Assembly: GCF_001623875.1 (NCBI RefSeq)
Contig: NZ_LWAE01000001.1
Coordinates: 1,240,001-1,304,000 of the forward strand
Source of the DNA: Clostridium magnum DSM 2767
Lineage (GTDB): Bacteria > Bacillota > Clostridia > Clostridiales > Clostridiaceae
Reading direction: 5' to 3'
Length of the DNA stretch: 64,000 nt
Position numbers and translations under genes: made by a program. Below the pieces are notes generated by a model. It made no database searches and was not told the origin of the DNA. It was given only the letters and a program-made list of their open reading frames with translations. Numbering within the stretch: position 1 is the stretch's first letter; every line of letters begins with the position of its first letter. Of this stretch, positions 17,088 to 25,961 are shown one piece after another.

Positions 17088-17137
17088 CACTTGCGTAGTC
17101 TCTTACTTAAAGATAGACTAGATACTATGTAAGTGTC
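17088..17137 (-). terminator. Hairpin downstream of rqcH
   Basis: ACACTTGCGTAGT and ACTATGTAAGTGT are largely complementary and lie just beyond the rqcH stop on its strand. There is no strong T run, so termination is a moderate inference. Confidence 0.4.
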
Positions 17138-17143
17138 CTGAAT

Positions 17144-18877
17144 TTAATTTAATTGCTCTAAATCTAGTTTTTTAGGGTCTACATAAATAGTCTTGTTAGT
17201 ATGATAAATAACCATACCAGGTTTCGAACCGTTTGGCTTATGTACTTGTTTTACCTCCGTATAATCTACTGGTACCTTAGTAGAATCCTTTGCTTTGCTA
17301 TAAAAGGCAGCAATTACAGCAGCTTCTTCTAAAGTTCTATCGGGAATATTTCCAAAATTTTTGACTATAACATGAGATCCAGGGATATTTTTAGTATGCA
17401 TCCAGATATCCCTTTTATCTGCAAACTTTAAAGTTAAATAATCGTTTTGAAAATTATTTTTTCCTACATATATTTCAATTCCATCGCTTGATAGGAATTT
17501 CATAGGTTTTGAAACCTTATTCTTTTTATTACATTGTTTCTTAAACTTAATATATCCTGTTTCCATAAGTTCTCTTTTGATTTCTTCTATACTTTCATAG
17601 TCTTCTGCATTTTTTATATTTGTTAGCACTGATTGCAGATATTCTATTTCTTCAACAGTTATATCCATTTGAATCTTTGCTGCTTCCTCAGCTTTTTTTG
17701 CTTTTGTATATTTCTTGAAATAATATTGTATATTCTCAGTAGGAGTTTTATTTTCATCAAGTTTTATGTCAACATAATCCCAATCTTCAGTATAGTAATT
17801 TTGTAATTTGACAGAAGTATCGCCTTTCTTCAAACTGTAAATATTAGCAGTCAAAAGCTCTCCATATATCTTATATTGATCCTTATTAGTGCAGTCCTTA
17901 AGTGTATTTTCTAATATATCAGATTTTTTATAACATCTTTCTAAATTTATATTTAAAAGCTTTTGCAAATCTGAACTTTTATTATTTAATCTATCTGCTT
18001 TATCTTTTTCAAAATAATAATCTTCAAGCATTTCAGAAGGTGACGAAAATAACTTTTCAGTATATTCATTTAGATAAGTAAGTTTTTTACAATAAAAATC
18101 TTTTACTAATCCATTACAGGAGTAAGAGGCAAAGTAAAATTCGTTACGTTTAAATTTTTCAAAAGTTTGATTTGAAAATTCAAATATCTCATCTAAGTTT
18201 TCAAAAGAAAAATCTTTATCATTATGAATAAATTCGTAGTTCATTTCTTTAGAAAATTGTGAGCTTACTCCTGTAAATATCTTCGAAAAGAAATTTTTAT
18301 CTAGTTTAATATGGTTATTCGTAATAAAAGTTTTAAAGTCTTCTCTAGTGTAGTCAAAGGGACTAAGTTTTGTGGAGTTAGGAGGAAAAATGTATTCAAT
18401 TCCAGGATAAAGAGATCTTATAGAATTTATTGCAGGAGTAATATGTTTTATACTGTCCATAATCATATTATCTCTTTGACGAATTAAAGTAATGTTACTA
18501 TGTCTTCCCATGATTTCTATTACTAAAGTATATATGCTATTAAATCCTAGTTCATCAGAGGCTTCAAAGTCTATAAAAACTACTCTATCCGTATCTAGTT
18601 GTCGTATATTTATAATTCTTCCTGTATTTATATGTTTCCTTAAAACCATGCAGAACATAGGTGGCTGCATTGGATTAACCTTACTTATTTTTGTAAGATG
18701 TATTTTAGGATAAACAGAACTAGCACTAATTAAAAGTTTATAATTTTTTCTATCATTTTTTATAGATAAAATTATTTCATCTTTTTCAGGTTGATTTACT
18801 TTATCAATTCTACCATTTAATAAATAGCTTTTTAATTCTTCTACAATGCTGTGCATAAAAATGCCATCTAAAGCCAT
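17144..18877 (-). CDS. rqcH: RqcH (Rqc2/NEMF family) ribosome quality-control protein
   Basis: Binds 50S subunits carrying stalled peptidyl-tRNA and directs alanine tailing. About 577 residues: an NFACT-N domain (MALDGIFMHSIVEELKSYL at the N-terminus), a long coiled-coil middle (about 285-440), and the NFACT-R domain with DIWMHTKNIPGSHVIVKNFG near residues 495-515. The family was once annotated as fibronectin-binding protein FbpA. The start is the second ATG (18877), 8 bp after AAAGGA; an ATG three codons earlier overlaps that site. It is the only minus-strand gene in the first half of the window. Confidence 0.93.
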   Translation of the reverse strand: MALDGIFMHSIVEELKSYLLNGRIDKVNQPEKDEIILSIKNDRKNYKLLISASSVYPKIHLTKISKVNPMQPPMFCMVLRKHINTGRIINIRQLDTDRVVFIDFEASDELGFNSIYTLVIEIMGRHSNITLIRQRDNMIMDSIKHITPAINSIRSLYPGIEYIFPPNSTKLSPFDYTREDFKTFITNNHIKLDKNFFSKIFTGVSSQFSKEMNYEFIHNDKDFSFENLDEIFEFSNQTFEKFKRNEFYFASYSCNGLVKDFYCKKLTYLNEYTEKLFSSPSEMLEDYYFEKDKADRLNNKSSDLQKLLNINLERCYKKSDILENTLKDCTNKDQYKIYGELLTANIYSLKKGDTSVKLQNYYTEDWDYVDIKLDENKTPTENIQYYFKKYTKAKKAEEAAKIQMDITVEEIEYLQSVLTNIKNAEDYESIEEIKRELMETGYIKFKKQCNKKNKVSKPMKFLSSDGIEIYVGKNNFQNDYLTLKFADKRDIWMHTKNIPGSHVIVKNFGNIPDRTLEEAAVIAAFYSKAKDSTKVPVDYTEVKQVHKPNGSKPGMVIYHTNKTIYVDPKKLDLEQLN

Positions 18878-18898
18878 GAATATCATCCTTTCTTATAT

Positions 18899-18958
18899 GA
18901 AGTAAAACTTGAATCAGATGTGGCCAAAGCCTTATCTGATTGCTAGTCATCGGATAAA
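18899..18958 (+). repeat. Structured dispersed repeat, copy R3 (internally deleted)
   Basis: A 60-bp short form: GAAGTAAAACTTGAATCAGAT, then a hairpin GGCCAAAGCC, ATCTGATT, and the family 3' end CTAGTCATCGGATAAA. The linker and stem 2 are missing. It lies between the divergent rqcH and dapF genes. Confidence 0.7.
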
Positions 18959-19106
18959 CTACAATCCATTGAATAATATAAAATTATAACATTTAAACTT
19001 TTTAAAATAAAGTTAAATAATATTATTGATAAAACTGTAGTAGAGTAGTAAACTTATTTTGAAGTTGAAAAACTGGAAAAAATAATGGCAAAGGTGGCAG
19101 AGTTTA

Positions 19107-19928
19107 ATGAAATTTACTAAAATGAATGGTACTGGTAATGATTTTGTAGTTATAGATGATAGAAAGGGTCAGTTTTTAGGCAGAGAAGGAGAATTGGCTA
19201 AAACCCTTTGCAACAGAAATTTTGCAATTGGTGGAGATGGAATACTCATAGTAAGAGAGAGTAATATTGCTGAAACTCAGATGATTATAATGAATGCAGA
19301 TGGTTCATACGCATCTATGTGCGGAAATGGAATTAGGTGTTTTGCAAAATATGTATGGGATGAAAATATAGTAAAAGGTAATTCAATTAAAATTGAAACT
19401 GGAGATGGAATAAAAGAAGCATTTTTAAATATAGAAAATAATGAAGTGAAGGAAGTAACTATTAATATGGGAGTTCCTTCTTTTAAAATAGAAGATATAC
19501 CAGCAAAATTTACTGAAGAAATTATAGATAGGCAAATAAAAATAAATGATAAGGAATATAATATAACAAGTATGCTTATGGGGGTGCCGCACACAGTTAT
19601 ATTTGGAAACCTTGATCAACATGATGTGCAAGAGGGAAAATATATAGAAAAGAATGAAATATTCCCTATAGGAACTAATGTTAATTTTTGTGAAGTTATA
19701 AGTAAAGATAAAGTTAAAGTGAAAACTTGGGAAAGAGGTGCTGGTCCAACTCTAGCTTGTGGAACAGGAAGTTGTGCATGTGTTATAGCTTCTAATAAAT
19801 TAGGTTTCACAGATGCTAAGGTAGAGGTTCAGGTACCTGGAGGGAAACTATTAATTGAAATAAAGGAAGATGGTGTTTTTATGACAGGCCCAGCAGTAGT
19901 ATCCTTCAAAGGAGAATATGAGATTTAG
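19107..19928 (+). CDS. dapF: Diaminopimelate epimerase
   Basis: Converts LL- to meso-diaminopimelate for lysine and peptidoglycan synthesis. The 273 residues contain MNGTGNDFVVIDDR near the N-terminus, the first catalytic cysteine in MCGNGIRCFAKY (about residue 72) and the second in LACGTGSCACV (about 218). GVPHTVIF and WERGAGPT complete the family pattern. ATG follows AAGGTGG. A lipoprotein gene follows within 20 bp. Confidence 0.96.
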   Translation: MKFTKMNGTGNDFVVIDDRKGQFLGREGELAKTLCNRNFAIGGDGILIVRESNIAETQMIIMNADGSYASMCGNGIRCFAKYVWDENIVKGNSIKIETGDGIKEAFLNIENNEVKEVTINMGVPSFKIEDIPAKFTEEIIDRQIKINDKEYNITSMLMGVPHTVIFGNLDQHDVQEGKYIEKNEIFPIGTNVNFCEVISKDKVKVKTWERGAGPTLACGTGSCACVIASNKLGFTDAKVEVQVPGGKLLIEIKEDGVFMTGPAVVSFKGEYEI

Positions 19929-19947
19929 AGGGGAATATGAAAATTAA

Positions 19948-21027
19948 ATGAATGTTCTTACAAAAACAACCTTTTTCATAACCTTTTTTATAGCAATTTT
20001 AAGCTTTACCGCATGTGGTTCAAAAGAAGAAAAACTACCAGAAGTTAATAATTTACCACATTATTCTCAAGTTACTGCAATAGAAAATAAAGATAGTACT
20101 GCAGATGTATTTAAAATCGAAAATAATGCTCTATACAATATAGGAAATATAGAGAAAATAATTGATATGGTGTATAGTGTCAAGAATTCTGCATATATAT
20201 ATTCGGTAAGTGTTGGCAGTGGGCAAAATTTGGACAGCAACAAATTGGTAATCGTTAAGGACAAAAAGAGAAAAGAGTTAAAAGATTTTTATTCAGCGGT
20301 AGATTTAAAAATCAACTCTTTAGGAGATAAAATTGTATTTAGAACTTTTAGCAAAGATGCAAAAGAGAGTGCTGAAGGATTAAAAATATATGATATAAAT
20401 AATAAAAAGTATATAAATATGAATTCAAAGGTATTGGTATCTGGAAATTTATATCAATGGATAGATGAAAATAAAATTATTTATTATGGGAGTATAGAAG
20501 GTCAAAAAAATTCTACTAAAATATATTTATATAATTTTAGTAGTAATAAAGAAGAGGTATACCTAGATAATATGAATGGCTATTGTATGTACTTTACTCC
20601 TATAGATAAAGATATTTTATTCCTTGCAAGCCAAGAAGATAAGTTCAAATTGTATTACTATGATAGTAAAGATAAAAAATCTAGAGTTGTAGCAGAAAAT
20701 ATAGAAGAAATCTATAGATCTGCAGTAGATGTAAAAAATGGCCATATATTTTTATTTGCTGAAGGATCGGGAGGAAGCATAGAATTATATCAGTTTTCTA
20801 CTGAAAGTTTACAGTTAGAAAGAATAACTTACGATTTTCCAAAACAAATTGATACACTTTCAGGTATGGGTTTAGATGAAGAAGGTAATGTCTATTTTTC
20901 TGGCATGCAGAATGAAGATAACAAGGATAAAAAAGACATATTTATGTATAATAATAAAGAGCGTTCAATAAATTTAATTTCTAGTCATGAAGGGAAATAT
21001 AGCGTTTATAGTTCTGATAAGTCTTAG
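19948..21027 (+). CDS. Putative lipoprotein with beta-propeller-like repeats
   Basis: A 359-residue protein with a lipoprotein signal peptide: hydrophobic residues about 6-21 and the lipobox SFTACG with Cys near residue 23. The mature part contains repeated strand-rich units with YDxxxK and LYYYDSKDKKS-like segments, resembling TolB-type propellers. I do not recognise a specific family. GAGGGG lies 15 bp upstream and better serves a four-codon frame (MKIK, stop) at 19937 whose TGA overlaps this ATG as ATGA. Translation may thus be coupled to that mini-frame. Confidence 0.65.
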   Translation: MNVLTKTTFFITFFIAILSFTACGSKEEKLPEVNNLPHYSQVTAIENKDSTADVFKIENNALYNIGNIEKIIDMVYSVKNSAYIYSVSVGSGQNLDSNKLVIVKDKKRKELKDFYSAVDLKINSLGDKIVFRTFSKDAKESAEGLKIYDINNKKYINMNSKVLVSGNLYQWIDENKIIYYGSIEGQKNSTKIYLYNFSSNKEEVYLDNMNGYCMYFTPIDKDILFLASQEDKFKLYYYDSKDKKSRVVAENIEEIYRSAVDVKNGHIFLFAEGSGGSIELYQFSTESLQLERITYDFPKQIDTLSGMGLDEEGNVYFSGMQNEDNKDKKDIFMYNNKERSINLISSHEGKYSVYSSDKS

Positions 21028-21029
21028 AT

Positions 21030-21119
21030 CAAGTGGAAACTTGAATCAGATAAGATTTTGTCAAACACCGGGTGATTTGCCGCTAAATGCCATTTAAGCA
21101 TTTACCACCTACCTGATTC
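21030..21119 (+). repeat. Structured dispersed repeat, copy R4 (5' half)
   Basis: Contains AAGTGGAAACTTGAATCAGAT and the closing CTGATTC of stem 1, with the internal palindromic module AAATGCCATTTAAGCATTT also seen in R2. The linker, stem 2 and the TCATCGGATAAA end are missing. It begins just after the lipoprotein stop. Confidence 0.65.
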
Positions 21120-21150
21120 AAATTTCTTTCATGAAATCATTTTTAAAATA

Positions 21151-21202
21151 AGGATTTAGTACTGAAAATAGTTAACCTCAGTACTAAATCCTATTTTTAT
21201 TT
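21151..21202 (+). terminator. Terminator between the lipoprotein gene and the pilus operon
   Basis: AGGATTTAGTACTGA (21151-21165) pairs perfectly with TCAGTACTAAATCCT (21178-21192) and is followed by ATTTTTATTT. Confidence 0.85.
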
Positions 21203-21325
21203 ATAACAGCTTGTTTAAATGTAAAAATGATGGACATAATTTGAGTATGGAACTATTACAAGTATACATTGTAATAAGGCTTGATTAGTCTATATTTAAA
21301 TAATAAGAGGTGGTGATATAGCAAA

Positions 21326-22834
21326 GTGGTAAATGTAGAAGAGCTACAGACCATAGATTTAGAAGAGTTATTGATTGATATATCAGTTGTTAAAAACATT
21401 GCGGAGCACATAGCTATAGCTAATTGTATAATAGCTTTTAAAGAATATGATAACAATTTATGTGTAGCCATTAGTGAAAGCTTAGATTTATCTATTGAAG
21501 AAGAATTAAAGTTTATAAGTGGTAAAGAAATAATGTTTTTTTACTCGTCAAAAGAAAGCATAACAAAGGCAATAAATACCTATTATTGTAATCATAGTGT
21601 GGAGAAAGCTATTAGAACTATAGAGATTCAGAATAATTTTAATACAAGTGAAGAGAAAGAAAAATTCATAGAAGAAGAAAAATTACAAGAATTTCCCGTA
21701 GTTAAACTTACTAGTTCCATAGTAAATAGCGCTATATTCAGAAGTGCTAGTGATATACATTTAGAACCATTTCAAAATCATTCCTTAATAAGATTTAGAA
21801 TAGACGGAGTTATTGTTGAATTCAGATCCATACCTAAAAAAATATATACTCTAATTTGTGCAAGATTAAAAATAATGGCCTCTATGAACATTACAGAAAA
21901 GAGAATTCCTCAGGATGGAAAGATAAAATACATGTATGAGAATAAAAATTATGATCTTAGAACATCAACTATACCTACAGTATATGGAGAGAAAATCGTT
22001 ATAAGAATTCTTTATAACTCAGAAAGAATGAAAGCATTAGACTCACTGGGATTTTGTAAAAAAGATGTTAAACATATAAAGTCCATGATTTTTAATCCAA
22101 ATGGAATTGTTCTCGTAACCGGCCCCACAGGCAGTGGAAAAACTACTACTTTATATTCCATGATTAATTCTTTAAATAAAAAAGAAAAAAATGTGACAAG
22201 TATAGAAGATCCAGTAGAGTACACTCTGGAGAACGTTAATCAAGTTAATGTTAACAGCAAAATAGGATTTAACTTTTCCGAAGGTCTAAGAAGTATTCTA
22301 AGGCAGGATCCAGATGTAATAATGGTAGGAGAGATAAGGGACCAAGAAACAGCAGAAATAGCTATGAGGGCAGCAATAACTGGACATTTAGTTATGAGTA
22401 CACTTCATACCAATGATGCAGCAGAAGCTATAATAAGGCTTAAGGATATGGGCATTCCATCTTATTTTATTAATGATGCCATAGTGGGAATTATTGCTCA
22501 AAGACTAGTAAGGAAAATATGCCATTATTGCAAAGAAGAATATTTTCCATCTGAAAATGAAGCTAAGAATTTAAAGTTAGACCTCAATGATAAATTGTAT
22601 AGAGGCAATGGTTGTAGTAAATGTAGTAATACTGGATATAAAGGAAGAACAGTGGTCTATGAGATAATAAATATGAAAGAAACTAAAAAAGATATTATTA
22701 AAGCTATAGAAAATGCAGAGGAATTAAGGAAATATAATTTACAAAATAATATAAATTCTATAAGAGATAACTGTGCAAGCCTTGTTAGAAGCGGCATAAC
22801 AACTTACGAAGAATTTATTAGAATAAGCATCTAA
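21326..22834 (+). CDS. pilB: Type IV pilus assembly ATPase PilB (GspE family)
   Basis: The hexameric cytoplasmic motor that drives pilus extension. The 502 residues hold an N-terminal GspE-N-like region, ASDIHLEPFQNHSLIRFRIDG (about 142-160), Walker A GPTGSGKTTT (about 266-275), the Asp box SIEDPVEY, Walker B LRQDPDVIMVGEIRD and the His box GHLVMSTLHTNDA. A zinc-binding CHYC...CSKC pair near residues 392-433 follows. It starts at GTG behind GAGGTGGTGA. It heads a gene set with pilC and several prepilins. Confidence 0.94.
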   Translation: MVNVEELQTIDLEELLIDISVVKNIAEHIAIANCIIAFKEYDNNLCVAISESLDLSIEEELKFISGKEIMFFYSSKESITKAINTYYCNHSVEKAIRTIEIQNNFNTSEEKEKFIEEEKLQEFPVVKLTSSIVNSAIFRSASDIHLEPFQNHSLIRFRIDGVIVEFRSIPKKIYTLICARLKIMASMNITEKRIPQDGKIKYMYENKNYDLRTSTIPTVYGEKIVIRILYNSERMKALDSLGFCKKDVKHIKSMIFNPNGIVLVTGPTGSGKTTTLYSMINSLNKKEKNVTSIEDPVEYTLENVNQVNVNSKIGFNFSEGLRSILRQDPDVIMVGEIRDQETAEIAMRAAITGHLVMSTLHTNDAAEAIIRLKDMGIPSYFINDAIVGIIAQRLVRKICHYCKEEYFPSENEAKNLKLDLNDKLYRGNGCSKCSNTGYKGRTVVYEIINMKETKKDIIKAIENAEELRKYNLQNNINSIRDNCASLVRSGITTYEEFIRISI

Positions 22835-22901
22835 AATAACTAAAGGTGATTAGATTTTAGCTTTTTTAGGGGAAGAGTATATATAACTACCACATTTAAT
22901 T

Positions 22902-24113
22902 ATGGAAAGGGTGAAAAGAATATTTAAATATACTGCGGTCAATTTAAAAGGTAGTAGAATAAAAGGATATTGTTACGATACAAATATCAATAAACTTAAA
23001 ATTGATTTAAGGAATAAGGGATATTTCTTGTTAGATTTAAAAATGAAAAGGAAAAGCTTTAAAGGTTTATTTTATAAAAAGGTTACTTTTCAAGATCTAA
23101 GTGTTTTTTGTAATGGATTAAGTACTATGATTGATTCAGGAATTTCTATTTCTCAAGCTTTCAGTATTATAAGAGACTTAAATAATAAGAAACAAATTAA
23201 AGAAAGTTTATACGAAATTGATAAGAGTGTAAGTAAAGGTGAAACAATATACCTGGGAATGAAAAGGTTTTCTGGTATATATCCAACATTTATGATTGAA
23301 ATGATTAAACTAGGGGAAGAAAGTGGCAATTTGGATGAAGTGCTGAAAAAGTTGTCACAGTATTATGAAAAACGCAGTAAGATATCTGTAAAAATAAAAA
23401 CTTTAATAATATATCCGATGTTAGTATTTGTTACTTCAATTTTTATGATTATATTTGTAATGATGAAAATAATTCCTCAGTTTATGGAAATTTTAAATTG
23501 CAGTGGGGGAGAACTTCCTATAATCACCAGATTCGTTTTATTCTTTTATACTTTTATTAAAACCAATATTATTCAAATTAATATAGTTTTATTTTCTTTC
23601 ATAGGGGTTATATACATTTATAGTAACACACCAGGCGGAAGAACTTATTTAGATAGTTTGAAAATGAAGATACCTTTATTCAATAAGTTTTATAATAAGC
23701 TTATCATATCTAGATTTTCAATTTCTATGGGAATTTTAGTATCATCAGGAGTAATTATTGTAAAGGCTTTAGAGATTACTCAAAGTATACTTTTAAATAA
23801 AGTTGTGGAAAGAAAAGTTATGATTGCAGCGGAAGATATAAAAAAAGGAGAAAGTATTTACTATTCCTTTAGAAAGCAGAGAATAGGTGATGATCTATTT
23901 CTAGCTTTGGTAAAAACAGGAGAGGAGAGTGGTAACCTAGATAATATGTTATTAAAGGCTGGAGAAATATTTGAGGATGATGTGGCAGAAATTTTGAAAA
24001 AAGTGATAGCTCTTATAGAGCCTATAACAATTTTGTTTTTAGCCTTTTTTATAGGAGCATTTGTAATAGCGGCTCTTATGCCAGTGTTTAGCATTATGGA
24101 TTCAATTGGATAA
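22902..24113 (+). CDS. pilC: Type IV pilus inner-membrane platform protein PilC (GspF family)
   Basis: A membrane platform that couples the ATPase to pilin assembly. The 403 residues show two GspF domains (about 60-185 and 265-390), each with a MIDSGISISQAF/LVSSGVIIVKALEI-type motif and GEESGNLDEVL/GEESGNLDNML. Three transmembrane segments lie at about 165-190, 215-240 and 370-395. ATG follows AATTATGGAAAG with only a modest ribosome site. It is directly downstream of pilB. Confidence 0.93.
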   Translation: MERVKRIFKYTAVNLKGSRIKGYCYDTNINKLKIDLRNKGYFLLDLKMKRKSFKGLFYKKVTFQDLSVFCNGLSTMIDSGISISQAFSIIRDLNNKKQIKESLYEIDKSVSKGETIYLGMKRFSGIYPTFMIEMIKLGEESGNLDEVLKKLSQYYEKRSKISVKIKTLIIYPMLVFVTSIFMIIFVMMKIIPQFMEILNCSGGELPIITRFVLFFYTFIKTNIIQINIVLFSFIGVIYIYSNTPGGRTYLDSLKMKIPLFNKFYNKLIISRFSISMGILVSSGVIIVKALEITQSILLNKVVERKVMIAAEDIKKGESIYYSFRKQRIGDDLFLALVKTGEESGNLDNMLLKAGEIFEDDVAEILKKVIALIEPITILFLAFFIGAFVIAALMPVFSIMDSIG

Positions 24114-24150
24114 TTAAATTATAGTTCAGATAAATTTTGGGAGGAAAATT

Positions 24151-24543
24151 ATGTTTAGAAATAAATTAGTTCACAAGAAAAAAGGGTTTACATTGATAGA
24201 ACTTATGATTGTGATATCTATATTATTAATTTTGATAGGTTTTATGATTCCTAAGTTCTCAGCTTATATGGATAAGGCAAAAAATATAAAGGCTGTGAAT
24301 ACTGCAAAACAGATTCAAACAGCAGCTATGGCAAGCTATGGAGATAATAATGGTAAGTTTGTTATAAATGATGTTACAAGTACTATAACTACGTTAACAA
24401 CAGTGGTTTCGGATGACATTGTTAGTACAACTATAGATGGAGATCAGGTTTTAAAAATTAATTATAATGTTGATGGAAAAAACTATACCATAGACATTGA
24501 TGCTGCAGCCAATACATATGAGTTAACTCCAGAAGCTGAATAA
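24151..24543 (+). CDS. Type IV prepilin, probable major pilin
   Basis: A 130-residue class III-signal prepilin: a short basic leader ending KKKG, cleavage before F, then FTLIELMIVISILLILIGF with the conserved Glu at +5. The globular part is small (about 95 residues) with many Thr and Asn. It has the strongest ribosome site of the pilus genes (GGGAGG), consistent with a high-level structural subunit. Major pilin status is inferred. Confidence 0.85.
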   Translation: MFRNKLVHKKKGFTLIELMIVISILLILIGFMIPKFSAYMDKAKNIKAVNTAKQIQTAAMASYGDNNGKFVINDVTSTITTLTTVVSDDIVSTTIDGDQVLKINYNVDGKNYTIDIDAAANTYELTPEAE

Positions 24544-24544
24544 T

Positions 24545-24596
24545 GAAGTAAAACTTGGATTAGGTGGGAGTATTAGAGCTGGTGTCATCGGATAAA
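24545..24596 (+). repeat. Structured dispersed repeat, copy R5 (minimal, 52 bp) inside the pilus operon
   Basis: GAAGTAAAACTTGGATTAGG is joined directly to GGGAGTATTAGAGC and TGTCATCGGATAAA, so the middle of the element is deleted. It begins one base after the pilin stop and sits between two prepilin genes. Confidence 0.7.
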
Positions 24597-24627
24597 TATT
24601 AGAGAGGATATCATGTAAAATAAATAT

Positions 24628-25077
24628 ATGGTTAGCATCAAAGATAAAAATAAAGGTTTTACTCTTTTAGAATTAATATTAGTTTTGAGCATTATATCTA
24701 TATTTTTTAGTATAAGCTTAATAAATATTAGAGGATATAGAAAATTAAATAATAAAATAGATGTTGAATTATTCTGCAATACTCTTTTGAATTATATTAA
24801 TAATTCAAAAGAGTATTGCAGAGATAACAGTGTAGGTGGATACATATATTTTGACATCGAAAGAAATATGATAACTTTAAATTGTGGTATAAGACAGATT
24901 AATAATTTGCCCTTACCAGATGACTTTAGTTTAAAACAAGTAGGGCTAGATAATAAAATAAAAATTACTAATATAGGGACAACAGGAAGTTCATGTACTA
25001 TTAAGTTTATAGATAGGGAAGGGGAGACACATGATATAACTATGTGCGTTGGTACGGAATATGTACAAATTAAATAA
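24628..25077 (+). CDS. Prepilin-like protein (GspH/FimT type)
   Basis: A 149-residue minor prepilin with leader KDKNKG, cleavage before FTLLELILVLSIISIFFSIS, and the conserved Glu at +5. The rest is strand-rich, as in GspH/FimT-like minor pilins. The ribosome site GAGAGGA is followed by ATG TAA at 24613-24618, in frame with this gene. Translation must therefore start at ATG 24628, which has no site of its own, or by reinitiation. This may be a mutated start codon region. Confidence 0.75.
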   Translation: MVSIKDKNKGFTLLELILVLSIISIFFSISLINIRGYRKLNNKIDVELFCNTLLNYINNSKEYCRDNSVGGYIYFDIERNMITLNCGIRQINNLPLPDDFSLKQVGLDNKIKITNIGTTGSSCTIKFIDREGETHDITMCVGTEYVQIK

Positions 25078-25507
25078 GAAAAAGGGCTTTAATTTAATTG
25101 AAGTAATATGTAGTGTTACACTATTTTCAATTTTATTTATGATAACTCTAACAATTGGTGTAAAGGTATTAAATATTAAAAAATATAATAAGGAAATAAA
25201 TAACTATACTTTGGTAATGGAAGAAATTAAAAATAGAATGATTTATAATGCTGCATACAATGAAGTAGAGCAACTCAACTTAGAGCATAAGTATTATATA
25301 TCTAAAGAAGACATTAATCTTGATAAGCTTCGGCAAAAAGATCTTATAGACATTTTTATCGAAAGCAAGCCATTCCAGGAACCGTATTTAGTAATTAGCA
25401 TAGAAGAGGGGTATGTTTTAAAATTAAACTTAAAGCTTTATGCGAAGGTCAATAATAATATTAATATTATGGAGTGTGAATTTTATAAAGGGAAATATAA
25501 AAGATAA
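25061..25507 (+). CDS. Prepilin-like minor pilin
   Basis: A 148-residue minor prepilin: leader MYKLNKKKG, cleavage before FNLIEVICSVTLFSILFMIT with Glu at +5. The start at ATG 25061 overlaps the end of the previous gene by 17 bases, so translation is coupled. A TTG four codons upstream is less likely. The C-terminal region is unrelated to named pilins I recognise; the role as a minor, tip or priming pilin is inferred from the cluster. Confidence 0.75.
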   Translation: MYKLNKKKGFNLIEVICSVTLFSILFMITLTIGVKVLNIKKYNKEINNYTLVMEEIKNRMIYNAAYNEVEQLNLEHKYYISKEDINLDKLRQKDLIDIFIESKPFQEPYLVISIEEGYVLKLNLKLYAKVNNNINIMECEFYKGKYKR

Positions 25508-25961
25508 TAAGTTTACAAAGAAGGGTTTTACATTAATAGAACTTTTATTAGCAGCATCAATAGCAGGCCTTATAATTTCTTCTCAAGTATTGATAATTTG
25601 CAAATATCTAAAAATTCACAGACAAGAAATAATACAAAGCAGGGAATCTTTTTATGTTAACGAAGCTTTTATAATAATTGAGCATGAAGTTAACAGTGCT
25701 AAATATACAACTGTAGAAAATAATAAAATTAAGTTAAAAAGCTATAATAGGTCTGGATATGATTACATTAGAATTGATATGGACCAAGATATTATTATTT
25801 CATATGACTACTCTCATACTAATAATATACTTAAAAATATTAAGGATTTTAAAGTTGAGCAAGAAAATCAGTTGTTGTATATATTTATTGAGACAAAGGA
25901 AGGTAATATTTATAAAAGATGTTTAGGTTTAGAAAGAGTAAAAGTAAAGGATACACTTTAA
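25440..25961 (+). CDS. Prepilin-like minor pilin (PulJ/PilW type)
   Basis: A 173-residue frame with KKG, cleavage before FTLIELLLAASIAGLIISSQ, Glu at +5 and a roughly 145-residue globular part. The start is uncertain: ATG 25440 overlaps the preceding gene by 68 bases and gives an unusually long leader, while GTG 25476 gives a normal leader length but has a poor ribosome site. PulJ/PilW-like minor pilins typically have this AASIAG segment. It overlaps the following gene. Confidence 0.7.
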   Translation: MRRSIIILILWSVNFIKGNIKDNKFTKKGFTLIELLLAASIAGLIISSQVLIICKYLKIHRQEIIQSRESFYVNEAFIIIEHEVNSAKYTTVENNKIKLKSYNRSGYDYIRIDMDQDIIISYDYSHTNNILKNIKDFKVEQENQLLYIFIETKEGNIYKRCLGLERVKVKDTL

